From Spirochaetaceae bacterium (GTDB lineage: Bacteria; Spirochaetota; Spirochaetia; Treponematales; Rectinemataceae), in assembly GCA_025355995.1 (NCBI GenBank), contig JANXYQ010000065.1, positions 1-64,000 of the forward strand: 64,000 nt of DNA. The letters are read 5' to 3'. Every line of letters starts with the position of its first letter. The stretch's first letter is position 1. This document shows, one piece after another, positions 45,907 through 54,990 of the stretch. Position numbers and translations under genes: made by a program. Below the pieces are notes generated by a model that was given only the letters and a program-made list of their open reading frames with translations, was not told where the DNA came from and made no database searches.

Positions 45907-47010
45907 ATGAAATTTACCTGCGAAAAAAATTCCTTTGCTCGTGAAATATCCTTTGCCCAAGAAATCATAGCTTCTAAAAACTCCCTGTCAATAATGTCAA
46001 ATGTCCTGCTAGAAGCTGCTGAAGGTTCTCTATCCCTTAAAGCCACCGATATTAAAGTGAGCTTCGAGACTGTCATCCCCGTGGACACGATGGAATCTGG
46101 AGCCGTTACCGTATTCTGCGACAAGCTGTCCGGTATTCTTGCAACAATTCCCGAAGGAGATATTTCTATAGAGCAGGATGATTCAAAAGTCATCGTCAAA
46201 CCAACCTTTAAAAAGGTACGGTTTCAGCTAAAGACGATATCGAGTGAGAAATTTCCCGAACTGCCCGTGGCTAACGACGAGGCTTTCTTCGCCATACCTT
46301 CCAAGAGCTTCAAGGAAATGATTTCCCAGACGATCTTCGCGGTTTCTGACGACGAGACTAGATACTTCATGAACGGTGTATTTATCGAAAAGGTCCCTGG
46401 AGGACTGGTTCTCGTAGCTACGGATGGACGTAGGCTTTCATACGTCAAGAAAGACTTCGACGCTAATATACCTGATTTCAAGGGAGTCATCGTGCCTCCC
46501 AAGGTGCTTGGCCTGGTTCTAAAGAGAGCGCCCGACGAGGGAATGATAGAAATAGCAGTCACGGAAAAAAGTATTTTCTTCCGTTTCGGTTCCTATCGAA
46601 TATCCTCGGTGTTGATCGAAGGGCAGTTCCCGAACTACCAGAAAGTCATTCCCGAAAGCCAGAAAAACAGAATCACATTGAAGCGCTCGGATCTACTTGA
46701 TGCCATGAAGAGAGTCGCAATATTCGTAGAACAGAAATCGAGACGAACATTTTTTGCCATATCTAACGGATTGATTGTCATATCCTCGGAGGAAAGCGAC
46801 CTCGGTACGGCGAGGGAAGAGTTCGCCTGCGACTACACGGGACCAGAAGCCACCATCGCGCTCAACTACAAATACGTCGAGGATCCCCTAAAAGTAATGG
46901 ATTCGGAAAATATAAATATAGAATTCACCGAGCCTAACCGCGCGATAACGGTTTCGCCCGAACCCGGAGAGGACTACTTCCACGTCGTCATGCCGATGCA
47001 GATCGAGTAG
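45907..47010 (+). CDS. dnaN: DNA polymerase III sliding clamp (beta)
   Basis: 367 residues, three similar clamp domains. The start is MKFTCEKNSFAREISFAQEI; later parts VATDGRRLSYVKK and PNYQKVIPESQK are the typical domain II motifs, and FHVVMPMQIE ends the protein as in most clamps (VMPMRL). It holds the polymerase on DNA as a dimeric ring. It is 17 bp from recF, and both are probably cotranscribed. Confidence 0.98.
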   Translation: MKFTCEKNSFAREISFAQEIIASKNSLSIMSNVLLEAAEGSLSLKATDIKVSFETVIPVDTMESGAVTVFCDKLSGILATIPEGDISIEQDDSKVIVKPTFKKVRFQLKTISSEKFPELPVANDEAFFAIPSKSFKEMISQTIFAVSDDETRYFMNGVFIEKVPGGLVLVATDGRRLSYVKKDFDANIPDFKGVIVPPKVLGLVLKRAPDEGMIEIAVTEKSIFFRFGSYRISSVLIEGQFPNYQKVIPESQKNRITLKRSDLLDAMKRVAIFVEQKSRRTFFAISNGLIVISSEESDLGTAREEFACDYTGPEATIALNYKYVEDPLKVMDSENINIEFTEPNRAITVSPEPGEDYFHVVMPMQIE

Positions 47011-47027
47011 ACCCTTGGGGGCGGATT

Positions 47028-48116
47028 GTGCCCTTCGATCGAATTAGGCTTTCCTCTTTCCGCAACCTGGAGGACGCCGAGGTATTGACGCAGGCCGATC
47101 GCGTCTTCCTGATCGGCGAGAACGGACAAGGAAAGACAAATTTCCTAGAGGCGCTATATTACCTCTCTTACGGCAACTCATTTCGCGGGTCTGTCGACGC
47201 CGAGGCGCCGAGGCGGGGCTCCGCGGCTTTTTCTTTGCTCGGAGAAGTGCGTGCCCCCGGTTCCGCGGATATGCCGCACGAAAGCATCCGCGTAAGCTAT
47301 GAGAGCAGGATAAAAGAAATAAAAAGAAACGAGAAGCCCGTCCGCGATCGAAAGGAATTGGTCGAGCTCAATCCCGCCGTCGTTTTTTGCCATGAAGACT
47401 TCTCGTTTGCGGCCGGGGAACCGGAGCGGCGGCGCTTCTTCTTCGATCAATCCGCAGGCCTCGTCTCCGCCGCGTATATCGATAACCTCAGGGAGTACAA
47501 ACGGATACTGAGGCAACGAAATAGCGCGCTCAAGGAAACCCGGCACGATCTCCTGCCATTCCTAGACATGCAGATCGCAGGAAAAGGCATCGAGCTCATG
47601 GATGAACGGAGTCGTCTTCTAGCCGAATTCGACGGCCGGTTCGCTCTCAGCTTCGAAGCAGTATCCCTTCTCGGTGCCGAGGTACGCATCCGCTATCGGC
47701 CTAGCTGGCCTTCGGATCTAGGCATCGAAGGAATTCTCGAGCGCCTGGGTTCAAGGCGCAACGAGGAATTCGCCCTCGGAACGAGTCTTTCGGGACCGCA
47801 TCGAGACAGATGGAACTTCACATCCGAAGGGACGGATTTCGCCGCAACCGCGTCCACAGGGCAATTGCGCCTACTCTCCCTGACCCTTCGGATGGTTCAG
47901 GCCGAATACTACACTACCGCGACCGGGCGACTGCCGGTGCTGCTACTCGATGACGTGCTTCTCGAGCTGGATCGGGGAAAGCGAAAACGCTTCCTAGACC
48001 TTCTCCCACCATCGGGCCAATCCTTCTTTACTTTCCTCCCTGGAGAATCCTGGGAGGATTACCAAACCGGGTCCACCCTGGTCTATGAGGTGCGCAATGG
48101 GCGATTCGAGGATTAA
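47028..48116 (+). CDS. recF: DNA replication and repair protein RecF
   Basis: 362 residues from GTG 47028. The SMC-like ATPase has Walker A LIGENGQGKTNFLEALYYLS, the signature in GTSLSGPHRDRW, and Walker B VLLLDDVLLELD. RecF helps load RecA at gapped DNA with RecO and RecR. It lies between dnaN and the DUF721 gene as in many bacteria. The end overlaps the next gene by 20 bp. Confidence 0.97.
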   Translation: MPFDRIRLSSFRNLEDAEVLTQADRVFLIGENGQGKTNFLEALYYLSYGNSFRGSVDAEAPRRGSAAFSLLGEVRAPGSADMPHESIRVSYESRIKEIKRNEKPVRDRKELVELNPAVVFCHEDFSFAAGEPERRRFFFDQSAGLVSAAYIDNLREYKRILRQRNSALKETRHDLLPFLDMQIAGKGIELMDERSRLLAEFDGRFALSFEAVSLLGAEVRIRYRPSWPSDLGIEGILERLGSRRNEEFALGTSLSGPHRDRWNFTSEGTDFAATASTGQLRLLSLTLRMVQAEYYTTATGRLPVLLLDDVLLELDRGKRKRFLDLLPPSGQSFFTFLPGESWEDYQTGSTLVYEVRNGRFED

Positions 48117-48567
48117 GGACGTCTCCGCGCTGCTCGCCTCTTTCTTCAACGAGGATAAGCGGCGAAGCGGAGAGCGCTTTTCGGATTTTTTCTCCTCCTG
48201 GCCCTCATTCGTAGGCCCGCGCCTGGCAGCGCATTCGAAAGTCGCCGACGTAGACAAAGGGATGTTGATCATCGAGGCGGAACATCCGGGTTGGATCCAG
48301 CTGCTTCAGCTTCGGCAGTCGAGCATTCTCGAGGATGTGGCCCGCCGCTATCCCGAGCTCGGGCTCCGCGGCATCGTCTTCCGGCTCGCGGGAGAAAAGG
48401 TAGCGCCGAGAGATACGATCAAGAAAATGGAACCAGAGCCGGAGCCCGTAGCCGAAACCTCCAGCGAGGCCAAGGCCCAAGCGCGCGCCTTGGAGGAAAT
48501 CGCAGATCCGGAGTTTAGGGACCTCCTTTCGAGCCTGAAGCGAACAATGCAGGGCAAAGGCAAATGA
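48097..48567 (+). CDS. DUF721 (DciA-like) protein
   Basis: 156 residues from ATG 48097, with GAGG 6 nt upstream, inside the recF end; an ATG at 48085 is less likely. The DUF721 core is FSSWPSFVGPRLAAHSKVADVDKGML and IIEAEHPGWIQLLQLRQSSILEDV. Some DUF721 members (DciA) load the replicative helicase; the position after recF fits a replication role. The tail (about 110-156) is acidic and low-complexity. Confidence 0.85.
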   Translation: MGDSRIKDVSALLASFFNEDKRRSGERFSDFFSSWPSFVGPRLAAHSKVADVDKGMLIIEAEHPGWIQLLQLRQSSILEDVARRYPELGLRGIVFRLAGEKVAPRDTIKKMEPEPEPVAETSSEAKAQARALEEIADPEFRDLLSSLKRTMQGKGK

Positions 48568-48596
48568 TTGACGAAGAAACGGCTAGTAACTATACT
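48568..48596 (+). promoter_or_regulatory. Promoter of rpmH-rnpA-yidD-yidC-jag
   Basis: TTGACG (48568-48573), a 17-bp spacer and TATACT (48591-48596), a near-consensus promoter. The -35 box abuts the TGA of the DUF721 gene. The rpmH ATG is at 48691, so the leader is about 88 nt. Confidence 0.8.
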
Positions 48597-48690
48597 TAGT
48601 GGGCCTAGCCATAGAATCGATCGGAAGTTCGCCCTCCGCCAGCCGGAGCCGGTAGCTGCCGTCGCCTATAGAACCTAAGGAGCCTGGAAA

Positions 48691-48846
48691 ATGAAGCGTA
48701 CCTATCAGCCAAGCAAAGTTCGCCGAAATCGTAAATTTGGCTTTCGCGCTCGCATGAAGACCAAGGGCGGACGACTCGTGCTCAAGAGGCGGCGCGCGAA
48801 GGGGCGGCTTCAGCTGACCGCATCTGACGAGAAGAAGCCTTACTGA
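48691..48846 (+). CDS. rpmH: 50S ribosomal protein L34
   Basis: 51 residues, too short for many gene callers. [20 protein letters not shown] is the family's invariant start, followed by [19 protein letters not shown]. The C-terminus ([12 protein letters not shown]) is slightly longer than in E. coli (46 aa). AAGGAG lies 8 nt before the ATG. First gene of the L34/RNase P/insertase operon. Confidence 0.97.
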   Translation: MKRTYQPSKVRRNRKFGFRARMKTKGGRLVLKRRRAKGRLQLTASDEKKPY

Positions 48847-48874
48847 TCAGGCCCCTCGGGGTAGAGGTCTAGAT

Positions 48875-49219
48875 ATCCCCGGGCAAAGGTTTTCAAAGGC
48901 CGACAGGCTACGGAAACGAGCGGAAATCGAGAATGTTTTCGCCCGCGGGGTCCGATTCTCCTGTAAGGGCATGCGAGTCCATATCGTGTCGACCGCGCTT
49001 CCCGCGAATAGGGTTGTATTCGTACCAGTCAGGTCGTATCCTAACGCCGTCGCGAGGAACCACGCTCGCCGACTAGTCCGAGAATGCTGGCGAACGGGGA
49101 AGTCCCGACTATCTGCTGGGCATGATGTCGCGGTAGTCCTATATCCTGGCTTTGACGCGCTTGGCGAGAGAAAGGCTCAACTCGAGCGCTTGCTCCGCCA
49201 GGCCGGCCTTTTAACTTGA
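48875..49219 (+). CDS. rnpA: Ribonuclease P protein component
   Basis: 114 residues if it starts at ATC 48875. The conserved N-terminus QRFSKADRLRKRAEIENVFARGVRFS is in frame, but no ATG, GTG or TTG precedes it; the first ATG is at 48971, too late to keep the substrate-binding part. ATC 48875 has GAGG 7 nt upstream (48864-48867). The basic core ARNHARRLVRECWR matches the RNR region. It binds RNase P RNA for 5' tRNA maturation. The start assignment is inferred. Confidence 0.85.
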   Translation: MPGQRFSKADRLRKRAEIENVFARGVRFSCKGMRVHIVSTALPANRVVFVPVRSYPNAVARNHARRLVRECWRTGKSRLSAGHDVAVVLYPGFDALGERKAQLERLLRQAGLLT

Positions 49220-49225
49220 AAACCG

Positions 49226-49447
49226 ATGAAACGCCTCCTTGGCCTTCCCTTTCTTTTCCTCATCACGATCTACCGGAAAGTCATATCTCCGCTCAAGCCG
49301 CCGACCTGCCGGTTTTACCCGACCTGCTCGGCATACGCGCTCGAAGCGATAGAGAAGCATGGACCGCTAAAAGGCGGCGGCTTAGCCGTCAAACGTATCC
49401 TACGATGCAATCCAATGAACCCGGGAGGCTTTGACCCAGTACCATGA
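49226..49447 (+). CDS. yidD: Membrane protein insertion efficiency factor YidD
   Basis: 73 residues. YidD family features: an N-terminal hydrophobic/amphipathic helix ([20 protein letters not shown]), then [19 protein letters not shown] and [17 protein letters not shown]. It aids YidC in inserting inner-membrane proteins. Its stop overlaps the yidC start (ATGA). 6 bp after rnpA. Confidence 0.96.
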   Translation: MKRLLGLPFLFLITIYRKVISPLKPPTCRFYPTCSAYALEAIEKHGPLKGGGLAVKRILRCNPMNPGGFDPVP

Positions 49448-51315
49448 GTATACTCGACAGCAACAACCAGACGGGCGACAAGCGTACGCTCCTCGCCGTC
49501 GTCCTATCAGTAGTAGTAATAACCGTCGGATTCCTCCTGCAGGCGACGCTTTTCCCAGCGCCCGCCCAACAGGCCCAGCAGGCCGCGCCTTCTACGCAAA
49601 CGACGGCCCAGGCGGCGCCCGCGCCATCGACCGTCGCGCCCGCGATACCGGCGACATCGACCGGCACCAGCGCCGCGACCAGCGCCAAGGTAATAGGCGC
49701 TCTCACCTCCGATGGCCCAACGGCGGAGCGAAAGTACACGATCTCGACGGATATCCTGGAAGCGGTCCTTTCGAACAAAGGCGGAGATATCGTATCGCTT
49801 AGGCTGAAGAAGCACAGCGACAAGAATGGGGAAGTGGACCTGATAGTGCCCGGCCAAGGCGGTGCCCAAGGACTTTCTCTTGCCCTAGGGGATACCGGCT
49901 CCGCTCCGCTGACGGACTTGATGAACGCCGTGATGCTAAACAGCTCGACGATAGTTTTTTCAAGGACGTACTTCGCCGCAGTGCCGGGCAAGGCAGATCC
50001 CGTGCCCTTCACCTTGAAGAAGACCTATACCTTCCGCAACGGGGAGTATATGTTCGGCCTCGCGATAAGCCTCGAGAATTCCGTCAACGAGATCCTGTCC
50101 CTGGATACCGCGGGCTACGCATATTCGCTCACCCTCGGGCCGCAAATCGGACCTAGGCTTACGAGCGCGCCAGGAAGCGGGAATTCCGATTACCGGAAAT
50201 TCATCCAGCTGACCGGAGGAAAGAAAAAGGAAGAACGGCCCAAGGCCGGAGTGCCGATGGTCCTTAAAGACCAGCCGACCTGGGTCGCGATATCGGGGAA
50301 GTATTTTTCCTTCGCCGCGATTCCGGAGCTCAGCTCATTTAAAACGACTATCTCCACTAGCCAGGACCCCACGATTTTCCAAACCGACGTCGTCTCGATA
50401 GCGCGGCCGGCGATCAAGGCCAGCAAGCAGACGGATGCGTATTATTTCTATTTCGGGCCAAAGACAAACAGCGAGCTATCGAAGTACGACTACGCGGATA
50501 AAAATGCCTTCCAGCGCAGCGGCCTTAATCTAGAGCAGGCGGCGGAGAGCACGGGCATACTCACGTGGCTCGAAACGATACTTAAATTCTGCCTCAACTT
50601 TTTCGTGGGGCTCGTGCACAATTACGGCATCGCGATAATCCTCGTGACTATCATGGTCAAGGCCGTGCTGTTCCCTTTGACGAAGAACGGGTCCGTCTCC
50701 GCGGCGAAGATGCAGGAGCTGAAGCCGAAGATCGATGAGCTCCAAGCGAAGTATAAGGGGAACCCCCAGAAGCTAAACCAGGAGATGGCGGAATTCTACA
50801 AGAAGGAAGGCTATAACCCGATGTCGGGCTGCCTGCCCCTCCTTATCCAGTTCCCTATATTCATCGCGATGTACAATCTCTTCAACAATCACTTCGATCT
50901 GCGCGGGGCCATGTTCATCCCCGGCTGGATCCCCGACCTCTCACAGCCCGAGGCCATTTTTAGTTTCCCGATGGTGAATCTCGTGATCTGGAAACTCGAC
51001 GCAATTCGCGCCCTCCCGATCATCTATGTCGTGAGCCAGCTGCTCTACGGCAAGTATACGTCCATGACATCGCCCGGTCAGAGCGCGACGCAGATGAAAG
51101 TGATGATGTACGGCATGCCTATCATGTTCTTCTTCATACTGTACAACACGCCTTCCGGCCTTCTCCTCTACTGGATAGTGTCTAACGTTCTCTCGATCGG
51201 GCAGCAGATCGTCATCAACGATATCCTGAAAAAGCGGCGCGCGACTCTCGCCGCCGCGTCTCCGGCGCCGGTCCTCGCGCCGAACAGGAAGCCGACCAAG
51301 AACAAGAAGAAATAA
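49444..51315 (+). CDS. yidC: Membrane protein insertase YidC
   Basis: 623 residues, the Gram-negative long form. An N-terminal TM anchor (about 19-37) is followed by an Ala/Pro/Thr-rich linker ([20 protein letters not shown]), the periplasmic beta domain, and the C-terminal core with five TM segments. The conserved Arg/Lys groove region follows [20 protein letters not shown]. The tail [10 protein letters not shown] is basic, suited to ribosome contact. It inserts proteins alone or with Sec. Translation is coupled to yidD. Confidence 0.97.
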   Translation: MSILDSNNQTGDKRTLLAVVLSVVVITVGFLLQATLFPAPAQQAQQAAPSTQTTAQAAPAPSTVAPAIPATSTGTSAATSAKVIGALTSDGPTAERKYTISTDILEAVLSNKGGDIVSLRLKKHSDKNGEVDLIVPGQGGAQGLSLALGDTGSAPLTDLMNAVMLNSSTIVFSRTYFAAVPGKADPVPFTLKKTYTFRNGEYMFGLAISLENSVNEILSLDTAGYAYSLTLGPQIGPRLTSAPGSGNSDYRKFIQLTGGKKKEERPKAGVPMVLKDQPTWVAISGKYFSFAAIPELSSFKTTISTSQDPTIFQTDVVSIARPAIKASKQTDAYYFYFGPKTNSELSKYDYADKNAFQRSGLNLEQAAESTGILTWLETILKFCLNFFVGLVHNYGIAIILVTIMVKAVLFPLTKNGSVSAAKMQELKPKIDELQAKYKGNPQKLNQEMAEFYKKEGYNPMSGCLPLLIQFPIFIAMYNLFNNHFDLRGAMFIPGWIPDLSQPEAIFSFPMVNLVIWKLDAIRALPIIYVVSQLLYGKYTSMTSPGQSATQMKVMMYGMPIMFFFILYNTPSGLLLYWIVSNVLSIGQQIVINDILKKRRATLAAASPAPVLAPNRKPTKNKKK

Positions 51316-51343
51316 CGAGCATTCCTCTCTTAGGAGTAAAGAT

Positions 51344-52015
51344 ATGGTCTATGAATTCGAAGGGCGTTCCGAGAAGGAAGCTATCGACGCTGCGGCGGAG
51401 GAACTCGATCTCGAGCGAGACGGCTTCGATGTGGAGATCCTCGAATCCCAGGTAGGGAGCATCTTCAAGAAGGGCAAGGTACGAATTCGCGTGCACACGC
51501 GAGATGTGGCGCCGTCCGTAGCGCGGCGCGAGGTAGCGGGAAACCCCCTGCCCGAGGACGATTTCGAGGCGAAGGTACTTGAGTTCACCAAGCGGATGAT
51601 CGAGGGCATGGGCTATACCTGCGAGGTGGCGGTCCTCTTCCGCGAAGAGAAGAAGCTAGGCATCAGGATCGACAGCGAGCACGCGTCGATCATCATCGGG
51701 AAAAAGGGGAAGAACCTAGACGCCCTCCAGGTGCTGGCCAACGTCTACTCGGGCAGGCTGGGGCGCGAGGATACGCGGGTCATACTCGATTCAGAGAATT
51801 ATCGAATTCGTCGAGAGGAAGCGCTGGTTCGGCTCGCCTACGAGACGGGCGAGCAGGTTAGGCGAACGCGCCAATCCGTCCTCCTCGAGCCCATGAATCC
51901 GTTCGAGAGGCGGATCATCCATACTACGTTGAATGATATCGTCGATATCGAGACAAAGAGCGAGGGCGAAGGCCTGTATAAACAGGTGAGGGTCACTTTC
52001 CGCGGCAAGGCCTGA
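51344..52015 (+). CDS. jag: Jag/KhpB RNA-binding protein
   Basis: 223 residues. The N-terminal Jag domain (MVYEFEGRSEKEAIDAAAEE; VGSIFKKGKVRIRV), a middle KH domain (IIIGKKGKNLDALQVLANVY, with the GKKG loop) and a C-terminal R3H domain (NPFERRIIHTTLND) are in the standard order. It binds RNA; in other bacteria it affects cell division and elongation. It is last in the rpmH operon. Gene order yidC-jag is conserved widely. Confidence 0.95.
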   Translation: MVYEFEGRSEKEAIDAAAEELDLERDGFDVEILESQVGSIFKKGKVRIRVHTRDVAPSVARREVAGNPLPEDDFEAKVLEFTKRMIEGMGYTCEVAVLFREEKKLGIRIDSEHASIIIGKKGKNLDALQVLANVYSGRLGREDTRVILDSENYRIRREEALVRLAYETGEQVRRTRQSVLLEPMNPFERRIIHTTLNDIVDIETKSEGEGLYKQVRVTFRGKA

Positions 52016-52028
52016 CGCCCCATCTCCA

Positions 52029-53285
52029 TCAAGCCATCTTCCTGACGGCCGCGCGGAGCGAGCGTTCCACGCGGCCGTCGGAGGATTCTACCGTCCCCAA
52101 TTGGATTTTCTCTAAACGGTTGAATTTCGCGTAACTCCATAGCGCGGAAGCCAATGTCCGAGCGAAGGCGGCGGGCCCGCCGCAACCCACGGGCGGGTCG
52201 ACGGCAAGGCGCCTCGCGAGCAGCGTGGAGCGAGGCCGATCGGCTTTGGCGTCGAGGAGCCCGACGATGGACGCGTCGCCAGCGGCTCCGAGAAGGAGCA
52301 GCGGAAGGGCGAAGTACCCGAATTGGCGTTTAGCCTCAGGTAAGTAGCATTCGAGCTGATATTCTCGATCGAATAGGCGCCGCGTCCTTTTCCTGTCGAT
52401 TATCAACGGGTCGAAGGGCGAGAGCGCGATTATCCGGGCTTCAAGCTCGCCAATTTCCTTCGATAGTCCCGCGATGGCTCCGGGAAGCGCAAAATAAGGT
52501 TTTCGAGCGGAAGGGCGGTCGGTGTCCGGATGATCGACGATAGTAATCTCCAGTAGGCGGCCATCCTCGATCCGAGCCGAAAGCTCGGTCGAGATGCCCT
52601 CGACTCCGTCCTTCCGCAGATACGCGATCTCAGCCTCGGAAAAAATTCCGAGGGATGAAGCCGCCTGGTCGATGTAGTAGGCTGCCATCTCCTTGTCGCT
52701 CGGTACGGATAGCCCGACGCACCCGGGGATTGCCCGCTCGGCGAGCTCGTATACCTTTTGGAAACCTCTGCGCGTCAAGGAGACTAGCTCGCCCGAGTGG
52801 AAAAGATACTCGAGCGCGATCTTAGCGGGCTTCCAGTCCCACCATCCCCGCGAGCCTTTAGCGCCCTCAATGAAATCCTGGGCGCGCAGCGGACCTTCGG
52901 CGCGGATCCTGTCGCGGACGAAGGATATCGCCTCGAGGTCCGCGCGGAACCATTCGTGCCCTTGAGCTCGGACGCGTCGCATCCTGGGAAGGCAGTAGCG
53001 GTAGCCTTCGATGGGGATATAGGCCGCAGCATGCGACCAGTATTCGAGGATCCGCCGCGGCTCGGATTCGAGGGCGGGGAGGTGCTCGGGCCGGTAGCCC
53101 GAATTGCGGATCCAAAGAACGTGGTGGTGCGCTCGCTCGACGACGCTGATCGTGTCGATCTGGACCGAGCCTAGATGCCGGAGCGCCGCGAGTGTGTCAT
53201 CCGCGCCGCCGCGGCCGAAAGTCCCTATCCCCGAAGACCTTATCGCGATTGTCCTGGCCGCGGAGGCGCTTAGCTCTTCGATCAT
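52029..53285 (-). CDS. YcaQ/AlkX-like winged-helix DNA glycosylase
   Basis: 418 residues. The HTH_42 family core is seen: LGSVQIDTISVVERAHHHVLWIRNSGY, with the catalytic QxD (QID), then EYWSHAAAYIPIEGYRYCLPRM. YcaQ-type enzymes remove alkylated bases, including interstrand crosslinks; AlkZ relatives have QxQ instead. The C-terminal half matches the family length (about 400). ATG 53285 has no Shine-Dalgarno; TTGCGC-17-TACATT (53322-53294) ends 8 nt before it. It is convergent with jag. Confidence 0.88.
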   Translation of the reverse strand: MIEELSASAARTIAIRSSGIGTFGRGGADDTLAALRHLGSVQIDTISVVERAHHHVLWIRNSGYRPEHLPALESEPRRILEYWSHAAAYIPIEGYRYCLPRMRRVRAQGHEWFRADLEAISFVRDRIRAEGPLRAQDFIEGAKGSRGWWDWKPAKIALEYLFHSGELVSLTRRGFQKVYELAERAIPGCVGLSVPSDKEMAAYYIDQAASSLGIFSEAEIAYLRKDGVEGISTELSARIEDGRLLEITIVDHPDTDRPSARKPYFALPGAIAGLSKEIGELEARIIALSPFDPLIIDRKRTRRLFDREYQLECYLPEAKRQFGYFALPLLLLGAAGDASIVGLLDAKADRPRSTLLARRLAVDPPVGCGGPAAFARTLASALWSYAKFNRLEKIQLGTVESSDGRVERSLRAAVRKMA

Positions 53286-53428
53286 GCTTAACGAATGTAT
53301 AGCCGGGGACCTGCCGGCGCAATACGCGGGCGTATCTTTTCGGAGGTCGCCGGAGACTTTCTTATGCGGGCGCCAATGCGTACAATACGAGAAACGCGCG
53401 TCAAAGCGCGAAAATAGGAGCGAAGCCC

Positions 53429-54466
53429 GTGCTCATCATCGTCGCCCTGTTCGCTATCCTTGCGCTCGTCCTGTTCTTGCCTTTCCTCGTAAAGAAAGTC
53501 GAGGAAAACCTGGAAATCTTCCTCTTCGCCATGGGCGTTCTAGCAGTGACGGTGAGCGCTCGCTGGACTTGGCCCCTCGTCGAGGAGGCGCTCATCGAGC
53601 CGATTAAGATCACCGCGGCGGTCCTTATCGCAGGCTTGCTTTTAAAATTCCTTCGCCCCGCGGCTCGAAAGGCCGTCGGCGCTGCGATCTCCGCTCTCGG
53701 CGTAAAGGCCTTCGCCTTTGCGATCGTAGTCGTCCTCGGATTCATCTCCAGCGTCATTACGGCGATTATCGCGGCCCTCCTCCTCGTTGAGGTTATCGAC
53801 TGCATGAGCCTGGACCGAACCGACGAGATCAAGATCGTAGTTATAGCGTGCTTCGCCATCGGAATGGGGGCAGTGCTCACACCCTTGGGCGAGCCACTCG
53901 CTACGATCACCATCGCTAAGCTCAGGGGAGAGCCCTATAACGCGTCCTTCTGGTTCCTCTTCTCCGAGTTCTGGCGGTTCGTAGTCCCCGGCGTCCTCGG
54001 CTTCGGCATCCTCGCCGCGCTCATCGTGAAGAAAGGCGCGGATGATTCCTCGCTGAAGGAAGATAGGGCCGAAGGTCTCGTAGACCTACTTTTGCGAACG
54101 GCAAAAACCTATCTCTTCGTGATGGCGCTCGTGTTCCTCGGGACGGGCTTCAAGCCCATCATCGATGCATATATCTCCAAGTTGCCAGCGACCGGCCTTT
54201 TCTGGCTCAACTCGATTTCCGCCATCCTCGACAACGCGACTCTCGCCGCCGCCGAGGTCGGCCCGTCGATGAGCGCGCGACAGCTCGCATATGCCCTCCT
54301 CGGCTTGATTATCGCCGGAGGGATGCTAATCCCGGGCAATATCCCCAATATCATCTCGGCAGGCAAGCTCAGGATCAAGAGCAAGGAATGGCTGGCGGTC
54401 GGCGTACCGGTCGGGGCGGCCGCGATGGCGATATTTTTCGCGGCGTTGCTCGTTTTCATGCCTTGA
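53429..54466 (+). CDS. DUF1646 membrane protein (putative ion transporter)
   Basis: 345 residues from GTG 53429, with AGGAG upstream and a TACAAT -10 further up. About ten hydrophobic segments are present. Motifs SSVITAIIAALLLVEVI, FAIGMGAVLTPLGEPLATI and ILDNATLAAAEVGP, with SN/TP-like turns, are typical of the ion-transporter superfamily to which DUF1646 belongs. Substrate unknown; sodium or organic anions are possible. It is followed 13 bp later by the DinB-like gene. Confidence 0.82.
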   Translation: MLIIVALFAILALVLFLPFLVKKVEENLEIFLFAMGVLAVTVSARWTWPLVEEALIEPIKITAAVLIAGLLLKFLRPAARKAVGAAISALGVKAFAFAIVVVLGFISSVITAIIAALLLVEVIDCMSLDRTDEIKIVVIACFAIGMGAVLTPLGEPLATITIAKLRGEPYNASFWFLFSEFWRFVVPGVLGFGILAALIVKKGADDSSLKEDRAEGLVDLLLRTAKTYLFVMALVFLGTGFKPIIDAYISKLPATGLFWLNSISAILDNATLAAAEVGPSMSARQLAYALLGLIIAGGMLIPGNIPNIISAGKLRIKSKEWLAVGVPVGAAAMAIFFAALLVFMP

Positions 54467-54479
54467 GATAGGAGGAACC

Positions 54480-54971
54480 ATGACTACGGAACAGAAGCTC
54501 GGGCTGATCGCGGTATTCCAGGACGGCTACTCTCGGGTCGAAGGCTTGGTGGCTGGCATCGGCTCCGAGGAGCTCAGGTTCGTTCCGCCGCTTCTCGATG
54601 CCTGGTCGACAAACGATTTCCTCGTGCATTTCCTCGACGCCGATATTAGCCTGGCGTTTCGCGTACGAACCGCGATAGCCGAGCCGGGCAATGCGGTCCC
54701 GGTATGGGAGGAGCAGGCCTGGAGGGATGCGCTCCGCTACGACGACGAGGACGGCCTCGCGTGCCTCGCGCTTGCGAAGGGAATCCGTGGCTATGTCTCT
54801 ACGGGTTTGCGTTCCGCGGTAGATGCCGATTGGTCGAAATTCTGCATCATGCACCAGTCGAAGGGCCGGCTGGAGCTCGATGCGCTACTTGAGATGTACG
54901 ATCATCACATCGCATTCCACTTGCCGCTAATAAAGAGGAACAGGCAGGCCTGGCTTAAGCGCGGAGTCTGA
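54480..54971 (+). CDS. DinB-like four-helix protein
   Basis: 163 residues. It looks like a DinB/YfiT-type bundle: WSTNDFLVHFLDADISLAFR near residue 42 and MYDHHIAFHLPLIKRN near residue 142 would supply metal-binding His. AGGAGG precedes the ATG. Many family members bind a divalent metal and transfer thiols; the function here is unknown. It is in the same unit as the DUF1646 gene and convergent with the signalling gene. Confidence 0.75.
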   Translation: MTTEQKLGLIAVFQDGYSRVEGLVAGIGSEELRFVPPLLDAWSTNDFLVHFLDADISLAFRVRTAIAEPGNAVPVWEEQAWRDALRYDDEDGLACLALAKGIRGYVSTGLRSAVDADWSKFCIMHQSKGRLELDALLEMYDHHIAFHLPLIKRNRQAWLKRGV

Positions 54972-54990
54972 GCGGGAAGACGCCGAACGC

